The position numbers and the translations under genes were made by a program. Positions 27,906 to 36,685 of a stretch of 64,000 nt of DNA are shown here, in pieces. Position 1 is the first letter of the stretch; every line of letters begins with the position of its first letter. The notes below the pieces were generated by a model. That model saw nothing but the letters and a program-made list of their open reading frames with translations. It did no database searches and had not been told where the DNA came from. Source of the DNA: Flavobacteriaceae bacterium (GTDB taxonomy: Bacteria; Bacteroidota; Bacteroidia; Flavobacteriales; Weeksellaceae); NCBI GenBank assembly GCA_004359435.1, contig PTET01000001.1, positions 72,343 through 136,342 on the forward strand. The letters are read 5' to 3'.

Positions 27906-30159
27906 CACTACACTTACTTTGTCCGTAGGGTATATTTTGGCCTGTGCCGGTGGGGATGATTGGGGCGATTTTTATCAAACCAATTATACACCAGAAACTT
28001 TTGTGGATAAATCCTACACTCCACTTCTTGTTTCGAGTGATTTGTTTGAGCTATCTGATGATATGGGTGTAAAACCGGGTAGATTTGATCGGGAAATTGT
28101 AAACGATTGGAAGAAATTCACCAAAGATGCCTTGTCCCAAAAAGATTTGCAGTTTTTTCTTTTGGATTCAACCTCTGCGGATGTAAACCAATTGCACGAA
28201 TATTACAAGTTCGGGAAGGAAAATCGGGTTTCCGAGAAATGGAGCAAAAAAATCGACTTAAAAAATTCCAACGTAGAATCGTTTTTGGAGTTTTTGTTTT
28301 TGGCCAAACAGGTGGAAAAAGCCTCTGTTAGCAAGAATGAATCTTGGTATTACAAACGCCCAGAATTGGTTACATTGAAGGACAAAGAATTGATTTTGTC
28401 AATCAAAAACAAATACAATACGGCCAAAGATCCTTTCTTAAAAAACAGGTACTGGTTCCAAACCATCAAGGCCTATTTTTATAGCGATTTCAAAAAAGAA
28501 GCTTTGGATTTTTATCAAGCCACCCAAAGTGAAATGCCCAAAAATACTTTGTATTACAGGGCGATGTCCTATATCGCAGGGATTCATTACAAACAAAAAC
28601 AATTTTCCCAGTCCAATTATCTCTACAGCAGGGTTTTTGATCAGTGTAAGGATTTACAAATGCTCGCAGCTTACAATTTTCACCCACAAGAAGAATCGGA
28701 TTGGAATCAGTCTTTGGCGATGGCCAAAAACGAGCAGGAAAAAATAGGGCTTTGGGCGATTCATGGCGCCTATGGTGATGAAGAAAAAGCGATTGAAAAC
28801 ATCTACAAGCTCAATCCCAAAAGTGAATATCTGGATTATCTTCTCGCAAGGCTCATCAACAATACAGAGCTGAGAATCGACAATTCATTTAAAGAAAAGT
28901 CTTTGACCAAATACCGAAAAGCTGCACAGGATTCCATTTCTATTTCCACTTTAAATTTGGTTCGAAACATCGCTTCTGAGGAAAAAACAAGCAAACCCTA
29001 TATGTGGAATATGGCAAATGGTTATATCAATACCCTTTATGGAAACTATGCTACTGCCACACAGCAATACCAAAAGGCAGAAAACAAAATGCCCAAAACA
29101 ACTCTTGCCCAAAACCAGTTGAGATTGCTGCGTTTCATCAACCATTTGAGCAGTTTGGACAAAATTTCACCTGCGGATGAAATCAAGCTCAATCCAGACT
29201 TAAAATGGCTCTATGAAGAATTGCCAAAAACGGAAAATTCCCTATTTCGATATCAAAACGCTTCTGATTGGAGCAAGGAGTACCTTTCTGCACTTTTCCA
29301 TTCACACGAGAATATTGTGATGAAGGAAATCTTTCATAGACAAAATGGTTTTTATGAAAATCCAGAGAAATTGGAAAAAATGAAGGCGTTTTTGAAAAAA
29401 CAAAGCAAAACCGAGTTTGAAAAAATCGCAATCAATCAATATTCTGTCAGTTTGGATGACATACTAGAATATCAATCTGTACTTGCGACCTATGAAAACA
29501 ATTTGGATCAGGCGATTTCTTATATGAATCAGTCAGATAGTATCAAATATCAACAATTTTTGGGGAATCCTTTCAATGGGAAAATCAAAGATTGTCATGA
29601 TTGCGACCATCGTGCAAAACAAAAAAGAAAATACTCCTTTCTGGATTTTCTCCTTTTGACCAAAGAAATGCAAGGAAAAATCAAAAACAAAGAAACTTCC
29701 AAAGAAGAACTGTTCAACAACAATATGTTGCTTGGAAATGCCTTTTACAACATCACCTATTATGGAAATGGGCGTACTTTCTATCAAGGAAACATCATGT
29801 TTTCATCTGCTTATTATTCAGATGAACCAGATTTCAAAAGAACGGGTATTTTATACAAAAACATGACAGACTGTTCTCGGGCTTTGGGCTACTACCGTTC
29901 TGCCTTTGAAAATGCCACAACAAATGAGCAAAGAGCAAAAGCCCAATACATGATGGCCAAATGCCAGAGAAATACTTGGTACAATTCTCGTCACGAAGAT
30001 GTTACCAATACTTGGGAGGTAGAACAAGACAGTGTAAACTTCACTGCATGGGACGGATTCAAAAAATTGAAGAAAGACTATTCCAATACCCAGTTTTACA
30101 AAGAAGTCATTGCGGAATGTGGGTATTTTGATACCTATGTCAATGGTACAAAAAGGTAG
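27865..30159 (+). CDS. Large hypothetical lipoprotein with helical (TPR-like) repeats
   Basis: A 764-residue protein starting at ATG 27865, which begins an apparent signal (NKWFLLFSTTLTLSVGYILAC, Cys about residue 27) followed by AGGDDWGDFYQTNYTPETFVDKSYTPL. The start lies inside the preceding gene (41-base overlap); an in-frame upstream start at 27826 is less likely. The middle is alpha-helical, with segments such as YRAMSYIAGIHYKQKQF and YGNYATATQQYQKAENK that look like tetratricopeptide units, and a late RAKAQYMMAKCQRNTW. A surface-exposed scaffold is the best guess. I recognise the CAGGDDW start only as recurring in Bacteroidota unknowns. Confidence 0.7.
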   Translation: MKKIFLNKWFLLFSTTLTLSVGYILACAGGDDWGDFYQTNYTPETFVDKSYTPLLVSSDLFELSDDMGVKPGRFDREIVNDWKKFTKDALSQKDLQFFLLDSTSADVNQLHEYYKFGKENRVSEKWSKKIDLKNSNVESFLEFLFLAKQVEKASVSKNESWYYKRPELVTLKDKELILSIKNKYNTAKDPFLKNRYWFQTIKAYFYSDFKKEALDFYQATQSEMPKNTLYYRAMSYIAGIHYKQKQFSQSNYLYSRVFDQCKDLQMLAAYNFHPQEESDWNQSLAMAKNEQEKIGLWAIHGAYGDEEKAIENIYKLNPKSEYLDYLLARLINNTELRIDNSFKEKSLTKYRKAAQDSISISTLNLVRNIASEEKTSKPYMWNMANGYINTLYGNYATATQQYQKAENKMPKTTLAQNQLRLLRFINHLSSLDKISPADEIKLNPDLKWLYEELPKTENSLFRYQNASDWSKEYLSALFHSHENIVMKEIFHRQNGFYENPEKLEKMKAFLKKQSKTEFEKIAINQYSVSLDDILEYQSVLATYENNLDQAISYMNQSDSIKYQQFLGNPFNGKIKDCHDCDHRAKQKRKYSFLDFLLLTKEMQGKIKNKETSKEELFNNNMLLGNAFYNITYYGNGRTFYQGNIMFSSAYYSDEPDFKRTGILYKNMTDCSRALGYYRSAFENATTNEQRAKAQYMMAKCQRNTWYNSRHEDVTNTWEVEQDSVNFTAWDGFKKLKKDYSNTQFYKEVIAECGYFDTYVNGTKR

Positions 30160-30197
30160 TATTGAGGATAAAAACCTTGGGCGGTAGCCCCACCTAA

Positions 30198-30241
30198 AAA
30201 TCCATTAAAAATTTTCACAAGTGAAAATTTTTAATGGATTT
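30198..30241. repeat. Perfect 21-bp inverted repeat
   Basis: AAATCCATTAAAAATTTTCAC is repeated as its exact reverse complement after a 2-base spacer AA. There is no T-tract directly after it, so it is either an atypical terminator or a small palindromic repeat. The core AAAATTTTCA/TGAAAATTTT recurs in the hairpin at 44365-44415. Confidence 0.85.
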
Positions 30242-30283
30242 GGGTGTTTATTAAAAATGTTTTGGCGGTATTTAAATATAAAC

Positions 30284-30314
30284 AAAAAACGCTTCCCAAG
30301 GGAAGCGTTTTTTT
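30284..30314. terminator. Bidirectional terminator
   Basis: AAAAAACGCTTCCC pairs with GGGAAGCGTTTTTT around AA. It serves the converging large lipoprotein gene (plus) and the barrel protein gene ending at 30331 (minus). Confidence 0.88.
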
Positions 30315-30330
30315 AATCTATCAAAAAGAA

Positions 30331-30918
30331 TTATTTCATTTTGTAACCTACCCCAATTTGCAGAGAGTTTGGAACATAAGAAATGTTTCTTACATCAGAG
30401 GTATCTCCCAGTCCTTGGTTGTATCTAAGATCCACAAAAAATCCATCGATAAAATAATATTCAGCACCAAAAGCTAGACCCACGCTTGCAGTATTGAAAT
30501 TCTCAGTATTGCTTTTGTTGTCTTCGCTAGAGTTTAGAAGAAGGCTCAAATAAGGACCTGCTTGCAAAGAAAAATCATCGGTTACTTTGTATTCGGCCAA
30601 AACTGGAATGTTAAAAACAATTTGTGTTAGTGTGTTTTTCTCGTTTGTGAAATCATCTAACTCTGTTTTTACAGTTGTTCCATTGAAAGCCAATTGTCCC
30701 TCAACTTGAATATTCAGCTGGTCTGTGATGCCTTTTTCTGCAAATCCTCCTAAAAAGAAAGAAGTTCTCACGCTGGTGGTTTGTTCTACAGAAGCGATCT
30801 CATATTTCGCGTTTCCAAGATTTAGACCTCCTTTTACCCCATAGTTAGCCTCGGTTGATTGTTGAGCGAAAGCAAAAGCTCCAAACAACATGAAAGCACT
30901 AGCAATTATTTTTTTCAT
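30331..30918 (-). CDS. Outer-membrane beta-barrel protein (PorT/OmpX-like)
   Basis: A 195-residue protein with a signal peptide (MKKIIASAFMLFGAFAFAQ) and alternating amphipathic strands; it begins after cleavage with NYGVKGGLNLGNAKY and ends with SLQIGVGYKMK, the aromatic-rich last strand typical of outer-membrane barrels. The pattern (VKGGLNL, GPYLSLLL, FVDLRYNQGLGD) is that of the PF13568-type outer membrane beta-barrel. Monocistronic. A TAATTTTG -7-like box (30944-30951, minus) precedes it. Specific function unknown. Confidence 0.82.
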   Translation of the reverse strand: MKKIIASAFMLFGAFAFAQQSTEANYGVKGGLNLGNAKYEIASVEQTTSVRTSFFLGGFAEKGITDQLNIQVEGQLAFNGTTVKTELDDFTNEKNTLTQIVFNIPVLAEYKVTDDFSLQAGPYLSLLLNSSEDNKSNTENFNTASVGLAFGAEYYFIDGFFVDLRYNQGLGDTSDVRNISYVPNSLQIGVGYKMK

Positions 30919-30997
30919 AGTTTATAATTTAAAAATTATCTGCCAAAATTAAGGTTTTTTTTGATAGATAGATTTATTTTACACGAATTCGTGCTTT

Positions 30998-32308
30998 TTA
31001 AACAGAAAGAAGTTCTTCCAGTGCAAGTACAAAATCAGCGTAGTTTGGGGAGATAACCCTACTTACTTTTAGTCGCTCCATAAGCTCTTCCATTTCACTT
31101 GGCATGGCCACTTTATGGGAAAGTGTTTCTTCTACCACCTCAACAAATTTGATGGGATGAGCTGTTTCTAGAAAGATAGGATAAAGCGTAGTGTCATTTT
31201 GGGTCTCCAAATACTTCTTAAGCCCCAAAAAGGCCACTGCACCGTGTGGATCTAAGGTATAGTTAGACTCGGCAAAGACTTCTCGCATCACTTCTCTGGT
31301 TTTTTCATCGCTGAAAGAATAAGAACTCAGATGCTTTTGTAAGTTAGGAAAGTCTTGATAAAGGGTCTGAATTCGAATAAAATTGCTTGGTGATGAAACA
31401 TCCATCGCATTAGAAATGGTGGCTACAGTCGGCTTGGGTTGATATACCTCTGAAGATAAATACTGGGTTACCACATTGTTGGCGTTGGTAGAAGCTATAA
31501 AATGCGAAATAGGAAAACCTAAATTTTGTAGCATCATGGCCGCACAAATATTTCCAAAATTTCCACTTGGAACGCTAAACACAGCCTTTTTACCCTCGGG
31601 AACCTGCTGAAGAGCAGAAATATAATAGAACATTTGTGGAAGCCAGCGCGCCACATTAATGGAATTGGCAGAGGTAAGGGCGTATTTCTGGTTGATGGAA
31701 TCATCCAAAAAGGCTTGTTTTACCATGTCTTGACAATCATCAAAAGTACCTTTCACTTCAATGGCTTTGATGTTGGCCCCCAAAGAAGTAAGTTGTTTTT
31801 CTTGAAGAGGACTCACCTTACCGCTAGGATACAAGATAATTACATTTATTCCATCTACCTTATAAAAACCATCGGCTACCGCACCGCCAGTATCTCCAGA
31901 AGTTGCCACCAAAACGGTTGTTTTTTGGTTGGTTCCCTGTAAAAAATAGCCCAAACATCTGGCCATAAATCTGGCTCCGACATCTTTGAAGGCCATGGTT
32001 GGACCATGAAAAAGCTCAAGGGCAAAAACCTGTTGGTTTTCGATAGGCACAACAGGCGTTGGAAAATTTAGGGTTTCTTCTATAATTTTTTCTAAAACCT
32101 CTTTTGGAATAGAATCTCCAACAAATCCTTTGATAACTTCATAAGCAACCTGATTTAGAGGGAGATTTCTAAAATTTTCTAGAATCTCAGGATCAATAGT
32201 TGGAATCTGAGTGGGATAAAAAAGCCCTTTGTCTTTGGCCAAACTTTGAAGTACGGCTGTTTTGAAATCAACCTGGGTTTTGTCTCCATTTAAACTTTTG
32301 TACAACAT
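30998..32308 (-). CDS. thrC: Threonine synthase
   Basis: A 436-residue PLP enzyme converting O-phosphohomoserine to threonine. The PLP Lys is in GPTMAFKDVGARF, with VATSGDTGGAVA and the phosphate-binding VPSGNFGN loop. Length fits the type found with ThrB in enteric and Bacteroidota operons. It is the last gene of thrA-thrB-thrC, 9 bases after the thrB stop; the start ATG is at 32308. No terminator-like hairpin is obvious in the 79 bases before the barrel gene. Confidence 0.96.
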   Translation of the reverse strand: MLYKSLNGDKTQVDFKTAVLQSLAKDKGLFYPTQIPTIDPEILENFRNLPLNQVAYEVIKGFVGDSIPKEVLEKIIEETLNFPTPVVPIENQQVFALELFHGPTMAFKDVGARFMARCLGYFLQGTNQKTTVLVATSGDTGGAVADGFYKVDGINVIILYPSGKVSPLQEKQLTSLGANIKAIEVKGTFDDCQDMVKQAFLDDSINQKYALTSANSINVARWLPQMFYYISALQQVPEGKKAVFSVPSGNFGNICAAMMLQNLGFPISHFIASTNANNVVTQYLSSEVYQPKPTVATISNAMDVSSPSNFIRIQTLYQDFPNLQKHLSSYSFSDEKTREVMREVFAESNYTLDPHGAVAFLGLKKYLETQNDTTLYPIFLETAHPIKFVEVVEETLSHKVAMPSEMEELMERLKVSRVISPNYADFVLALEELLSV

Positions 32309-32317
32309 GATGTCTCT

Positions 32318-33256
32318 TTAATCTAATAATTTAACGCCCTTTTCATTCACTTTGCTTTTGTAAATCTCAAAAGGCAAATTGGCTTTTTGGTATACCTCTT
32401 GGAAGGCTTCGCATACTTTCTGGGCAGTTTCTTCTCCCTTGCACAATCCAAAAACAGAAGGGCCAGATCCAGAAATCCCTACCCCAAGTGCGCCAGCTTT
32501 TTTGCCCATTTCTTGCAAATTAGAAAACAGGGGAATCAGAGGAGATCTTTGGGGTTCAACAATTACATCTTCCAAAGATCGGCCTATTAACTCATAGTTT
32601 GAAGTATAAAATCCGGCGATAAGTCCCGCCAGATTTCCCCATTGGGTGATGGCCTGTTTTAGGCTTACTTTGTTTTTGAGAACCTTTCTTGCGTCTTGGG
32701 TTCTGATCTCAATTTTGGGGGTAATGATACATACCCAAAGTTCTTCTGGGGTTGGAATTTTGATGTAATCTAAAGGATCGTATCCTCTCACCAAGAAGAT
32801 TCCTCCCAAAAGAGCTGGACCTATGTTGTCTGCGTGGTAAGAAGCGCTGGCTACATATTCTCCCACCATGGCATAATGCAGCATTTGAGCCTCGGTAAGT
32901 TTTTCTTCTAACAAACAGTTGATGCCATATACCACTCCAGAGGCAGAAGCAGAACTAGAACCAACGCCAGATCCTGGATGGATTTTCTTGTCGATGGTAA
33001 TTTTAAATCCGAAGTTAAGTTTTAGGTCTTTGATGATTTCTAAGGCAGCTTTTCCCGCTACATTTTCCTCTGGAATTAGAGGCAAGTTATAGCCATCTAA
33101 ATGAACCATTTCTACTTTTGGTTCTGGGATTCTCTCTACCCACATGTGGTCTCCAGGGGTATCCAAGGCAATGCCCAACACATCAAATCCACATGAAACA
33201 TTGGCCAGCGAAGCTGGACAAAACACATGGACTTTGTTTTGTATATCTTTTTTCAT
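32318..33256 (-). CDS. thrB: Homoserine kinase
   Basis: A 312-residue GHMP kinase phosphorylating homoserine. The signature PGSGVGSSSASASG (about residues 93-106) is the GHMP ATP loop, preceded by the substrate region ASLANVSCGFDVLGIALD and followed by the C-terminal GISGSGPSVFGL motif. Its ATG overlaps the thrA stop by one base (TAATG), so translation is coupled. Confidence 0.96.
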   Translation of the reverse strand: MKKDIQNKVHVFCPASLANVSCGFDVLGIALDTPGDHMWVERIPEPKVEMVHLDGYNLPLIPEENVAGKAALEIIKDLKLNFGFKITIDKKIHPGSGVGSSSASASGVVYGINCLLEEKLTEAQMLHYAMVGEYVASASYHADNIGPALLGGIFLVRGYDPLDYIKIPTPEELWVCIITPKIEIRTQDARKVLKNKVSLKQAITQWGNLAGLIAGFYTSNYELIGRSLEDVIVEPQRSPLIPLFSNLQEMGKKAGALGVGISGSGPSVFGLCKGEETAQKVCEAFQEVYQKANLPFEIYKSKVNEKGVKLLD

Positions 33257-35691
33257 TAGATGCTAGCAAATCGGATGATATCTGCAAAAACCCCAGAGGC
33301 GGTAACCTCTGAACCCGCTCCTGCTCCTTTGATGATCATAGGTTGAGAAGGATATCTATCGGTAAAAAGCATCACGATGTTGTCTTTCCCCTCTACGTTG
33401 TAAAAAGGATGATCTGGACCTACTTTTTCTAATCCTACCGAGGCTTTTCCATCTACAAAAGAACCCACAAACTTGAGTCTTTTCCCTTCTTCTTGCGCCT
33501 GAACACGTAAAGAATTAAAGTATTCTTGGTTTTGATCTAAAAGCTCAAAAAAGTCTTTGACTTCACCTTTTAAATATTTATCGTCCAAAAACCCTTTGTT
33601 TTCGATGTCTTGCATTTCTAAAGGATAGCCCGCTTCTCGAGAGAGAATCAGTACTTTTCTAGCCACATCTACCCCACTTAAATCTATTCTTGGATCGGGC
33701 TCTGTGTATCCATCGCTTTGGGCTCTTTTTACGATGTCTACAAATTTGGTTCCTTCTTGGAACTCATTGAAGATAAACGTTAAGCTGCCCGAAAGCACCC
33801 CTTTGATTTCACGAATTTTGTCTCCAGAGGCCACCAAAGATTTTAGGGTGTCTATAATAGGAAGACCCGCTCCCACATTGGTCTCAAATAGAAAAGGAGC
33901 ATTTTTATCCCTAGAGAGTTTTTTGAGATTTTTGTATCTGGATAGTTCACTAGAAGCTGCAATTTTGTTACAAGTAACAATTCCAATGCTGTTTTGTAAG
34001 AAATCTTCATAGATTGCCGCAACTTTGTCGCTAGCGGTATTGTCTACCATCACACTGTTTCTAAGATTCAGTGCGGCTGCTTTTTGGGTGAAAACTTGCA
34101 AATCTAAAGGCTCCCCTTTCTGCTCTAGCGCTTGTTTCCAATTTTGTAGTTCTATGGGCTGAGCAAAAAGCATTTTTTTAGAGTTGGCGATTCCTACAAT
34201 TTTGATGCGTAGTTTTCTTTCTTTAAGCAAATGCTCCTGTTGGCTTTCAATTTGCTGAAGCAACTGAGAACCTACATTTCCAACGCCAACAACAAAAAGG
34301 TTGAGTTCTTTGATTTCTTCTTCGAAGAAGGCTTCGTTGAGTACATTGAGCGCTTTGGAAAGATCCTTTTTGGCGATTACCGCTGTGATGTTGGTCTCGG
34401 ATGATCCTTGGGCGATGGCGCGAATGTTGACACCATTTTTCCCTAGCACGCCAAACATTTTTCCGCTAATTCCGGTGTGGGCTTTCATCCCAAGACCTAC
34501 CAAAGCCAAAATGCTCAACTCTTTTTCGCTTTTGATTTCTAATAGATTGTTGCTTATTTCGAATTTGAATTCTTTTTCAATTTCTTTTTTGGCTTTTTCT
34601 ATCCCGTCTTGGCTTATGGCAATGGTAATGGAGTGCTCAGACGAACCTTGGGTTATCATGATAATGTTGATTCCCGACCTAGAAAGAGTCTCGAAAAATC
34701 GTTTTGAAAAACCTGTAAATCCGAACATCTCGCTTCCAGAAATGGTAACCAGTCCAATGTCCGAAATGCTAGAAAGTCCTTTTACCGGGCCTTTGGTCTT
34801 GGCATCTTTACAAATGAGTGTTCCGGGATGATCTGGATTGAAGGTATTTTTGATTCGGATAGGAATCTGATTCAATAAAGCAGGCTGAACCGTTGGTGGA
34901 TACAAAACATTGGCTCCAAAATGAGAAAGCTCAAGGGCTTCTTCGTAAGTGAGTTCGTCAATGGTTTTGGCGGTTTTCACCCACTGAGGATTGGCTGTGA
35001 GCATGCCGTTTACATCTTTCCAAACCTGCAACTCTTCTGCCTTTAAGGCTCCTGAAAAAAGTGCAGCGGTGTAATCGGAACCTCCTCTTCCTAGGGTGGT
35101 TGGGATGTCGCCTTCCAAAGAAGAACTAATGAATCCCGCTACCACACTAATCTGATTTTTTAGATCTAAGTTTTGGATATTTTTGTTGGTGGTAGAGAGT
35201 TTTACTTTTGCTCCTGGGTGGGTGTTTTCTGTTTTGATGATGGCTCTGGCATCCAAAAGAGTAGCGTCTAAACCTTGGGCGATGAAATATTCGCTTATGA
35301 TGTAGTTAGAAAGCTCTTCGCCATAACCAAGCACTTTGTCTTGGGTTTTTTTAGAAAATTCTTTGAGAGAAGAAATTCCCTCCAAAATAGATTCTAGCTC
35401 GTTGATTTTTTCGGAAACAGTAGCCACAATTCTTCCTCTTGATTGAGCCAAAAACAATTTTTCGATGGTTTCTAAATGCTCAGATCTAATTTTCTGCAAA
35501 ATCTCTTGGTATTTTTCACCCTTTTGCGCAGCTAAATTTCCGGCTTCCAAAAGCAAATCGGTGGTGTCTCCAAAAGCCGAAAAAACACAAACCACAGAGG
35601 TGTTTTCGCTCTGATTTAAGACAATTTGTTTTACCTTTTCTATGTTTTGGGCACTAGAAAGAGAACTCCCCCCAAATTTAAGCACTTTCAT
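33256..35691 (-). CDS. thrA: Bifunctional aspartokinase / homoserine dehydrogenase I
   Basis: An 811-residue fusion enzyme for the first and third steps from aspartate to homoserine. The N-terminal aspartokinase begins KVLKFGGSSL and has TTLGRGGSDYTAAL; two ACT domains follow (about residues 310-455, LVTISGSEMFG and LALVGLGMKAHTG) and bind the feedback inhibitor threonine. The homoserine dehydrogenase begins with LFVVGVGNVGSQLL (about residue 465) and has the LSGSLTFIFNEF and GYTEPDPRIDLSG motifs. Length matches E. coli ThrA (820). Heads the thrABC operon. Upstream lies a pair of imperfect direct repeats. Confidence 0.97.
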   Translation of the reverse strand: MKVLKFGGSSLSSAQNIEKVKQIVLNQSENTSVVCVFSAFGDTTDLLLEAGNLAAQKGEKYQEILQKIRSEHLETIEKLFLAQSRGRIVATVSEKINELESILEGISSLKEFSKKTQDKVLGYGEELSNYIISEYFIAQGLDATLLDARAIIKTENTHPGAKVKLSTTNKNIQNLDLKNQISVVAGFISSSLEGDIPTTLGRGGSDYTAALFSGALKAEELQVWKDVNGMLTANPQWVKTAKTIDELTYEEALELSHFGANVLYPPTVQPALLNQIPIRIKNTFNPDHPGTLICKDAKTKGPVKGLSSISDIGLVTISGSEMFGFTGFSKRFFETLSRSGINIIMITQGSSEHSITIAISQDGIEKAKKEIEKEFKFEISNNLLEIKSEKELSILALVGLGMKAHTGISGKMFGVLGKNGVNIRAIAQGSSETNITAVIAKKDLSKALNVLNEAFFEEEIKELNLFVVGVGNVGSQLLQQIESQQEHLLKERKLRIKIVGIANSKKMLFAQPIELQNWKQALEQKGEPLDLQVFTQKAAALNLRNSVMVDNTASDKVAAIYEDFLQNSIGIVTCNKIAASSELSRYKNLKKLSRDKNAPFLFETNVGAGLPIIDTLKSLVASGDKIREIKGVLSGSLTFIFNEFQEGTKFVDIVKRAQSDGYTEPDPRIDLSGVDVARKVLILSREAGYPLEMQDIENKGFLDDKYLKGEVKDFFELLDQNQEYFNSLRVQAQEEGKRLKFVGSFVDGKASVGLEKVGPDHPFYNVEGKDNIVMLFTDRYPSQPMIIKGAGAGSEVTASGVFADIIRFASI

Positions 35692-35725
35692 ACAAAATCA
35701 TTTAAGCTACGAAATTACTGTATTT

Positions 35726-35785
35726 TACCCAAAATCCGCCTAGAATTCTCACAAAAATACCCAAGGGATTCGGTGGAATTCTCAC
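35726..35785 (-). promoter_or_regulatory. Tandem imperfect direct repeats upstream of thrA, with -7 box
   Basis: On the minus strand GTGAGAATTC followed 10-11 bases later by TTGGGTA occurs twice, starting 33 bases apart (units 35758-35785 and 35726-35752). A TATTTTTG box (35752-35759) matching the -7 consensus lies between them. This arrangement suggests an operator with two sites spaced by about three helical turns, but no known operator is recognised. The rest of the 244-base gap to the toxin gene shows nothing else. Confidence 0.5.
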
Positions 35786-35935
35786 GAAGTTTTTTGCCCT
35801 CAATTTTTGTTTCTTTTGTAAGCCTTTCTATTTTGGGACAAAAGAAAAAATAACCCTTTGTTAAGCCCTAAACAAAAACCCTTCTTACCTTTTGTGGTTT
35901 TCCATTCAAAAGAGAAGCTATAAAAACTTGGGAGT

Positions 35936-36205
35936 TTACCACTCATAATGCCCAAAAGCAGATAAAACATAAACAATATCTCCTTCTACTTTATAAACAA
36001 GGCGATGTTCTTTGTTTAGTCGGCGAGACCATAGGCCTGTAAGATTATGTTTTAATAGCTCTGGTTTGCCTGTACCTGTAAATGGGTGTTCAGCAAGTTC
36101 TTGAGAAAAAGAAAGTATTTTGGTTAAAATAACTTTATTTCCTGTCTTTTTAAATTTTTCAATATCTTCTTTAGCTTTGTCGGTAAAATCTAAATGATAA
36201 GACAT
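35936..36205 (-). CDS. YoeB/Txe-family mRNA interferase toxin
   Basis: An 89-residue RelE-superfamily toxin that cleaves mRNA on the ribosome. It matches E. coli YoeB closely in pattern: PFTGTGKPELLKHNLTGLWS, RRLNKEHRLVY and the terminal FGHYEW. The catalytic residues map to Glu49, Arg68, His86 and Tyr87 (E. coli 46, 65, 83, 84). It is preceded by its antitoxin gene one base upstream on the same strand. Confidence 0.93.
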   Translation of the reverse strand: MSYHLDFTDKAKEDIEKFKKTGNKVILTKILSFSQELAEHPFTGTGKPELLKHNLTGLWSRRLNKEHRLVYKVEGDIVYVLSAFGHYEW

Positions 36206-36206
36206 T

Positions 36207-36422
36207 TTATAAACCTAAAAATTCTTTTAAGTTCTCTTTTTTTACACGCGTAACTTTCCCTTCTTTAGCTTGTTTTTCACTTTCTTTTATTTTTTCAACA
36301 AACTCTGGATTATACGGATTGTCTTCGACTTCAAACTTGATCTTAAGGGCCTTCAAGACGGCCTTGATGGCTTCAACTTGAGAAGCATCTTCTATATGTG
36401 CTTTAAAGGAAATTGTAGACAT
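36207..36422 (-). CDS. Antitoxin paired with YoeB (DUF2683-like)
   Basis: A 71-residue protein directly upstream of the toxin (1-base gap). Its N-terminal half is SxSFKAHIEDASQVEAIKAVLKALKIKFEVE-like: a short domain with a helix that could dimerise or bind DNA. The acidic/basic C-terminal tail (NPEFVEKIKESEKQAKEGK) is the typical toxin-wrapping segment. It is not a YefM/Phd sequence, so YoeB is paired here with a different antitoxin type, as often in Bacteroidota. Antitoxin function is inferred from position and size. Confidence 0.8.
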   Translation of the reverse strand: MSTISFKAHIEDASQVEAIKAVLKALKIKFEVEDNPYNPEFVEKIKESEKQAKEGKVTRVKKENLKEFLGL

Positions 36423-36636
36423 AATTCAAGTTTAAAATTCTTTAAATAAATTTTGTTCTTCAAAGATAACAATTTCCAAATTCAATTGAATGATTTTTTG
36501 ATTTTCAAAAACTTCTTCAAATTTCCTAATCTTAAGACCATGGGACGCTTTATAACTACTTGATACAGCCACAACAAAGAATTGTGTAAACACTAAAAAA
36601 TTTCGTTGAGCAGAGTAAGATTCCTGATAAAGTTTA

Positions 36637-36669
36637 TTGACTATCAAAACCTAGATTGTTTTATCTTTG
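36637..36669 (+). promoter_or_regulatory. Promoter of the E2/dCMP deaminase/xerD operon
   Basis: TTGACT (36637-36642) is followed after 19 bases by TATCTTTG (36662-36669), an excellent Bacteroidota match, 16 bases before ATG 36686. The 263 bases between this start and the antitoxin start hold no gene I can support. Confidence 0.78.
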
Positions 36670-36685
36670 CCCAACAACACAAACT

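Noticed and set aside
34301-34831. Plus-strand 176-residue frame in thrA
   Set aside because: It is an antisense shadow of a highly conserved ThrA coding region; similar long shadows exist in carB and the E2 gene.
36432-36647. Minus-strand 71-residue frame upstream of the antitoxin
   Set aside because: No recognisable motif or signal, poor composition, and it covers the promoter of the E2 operon on the other strand.
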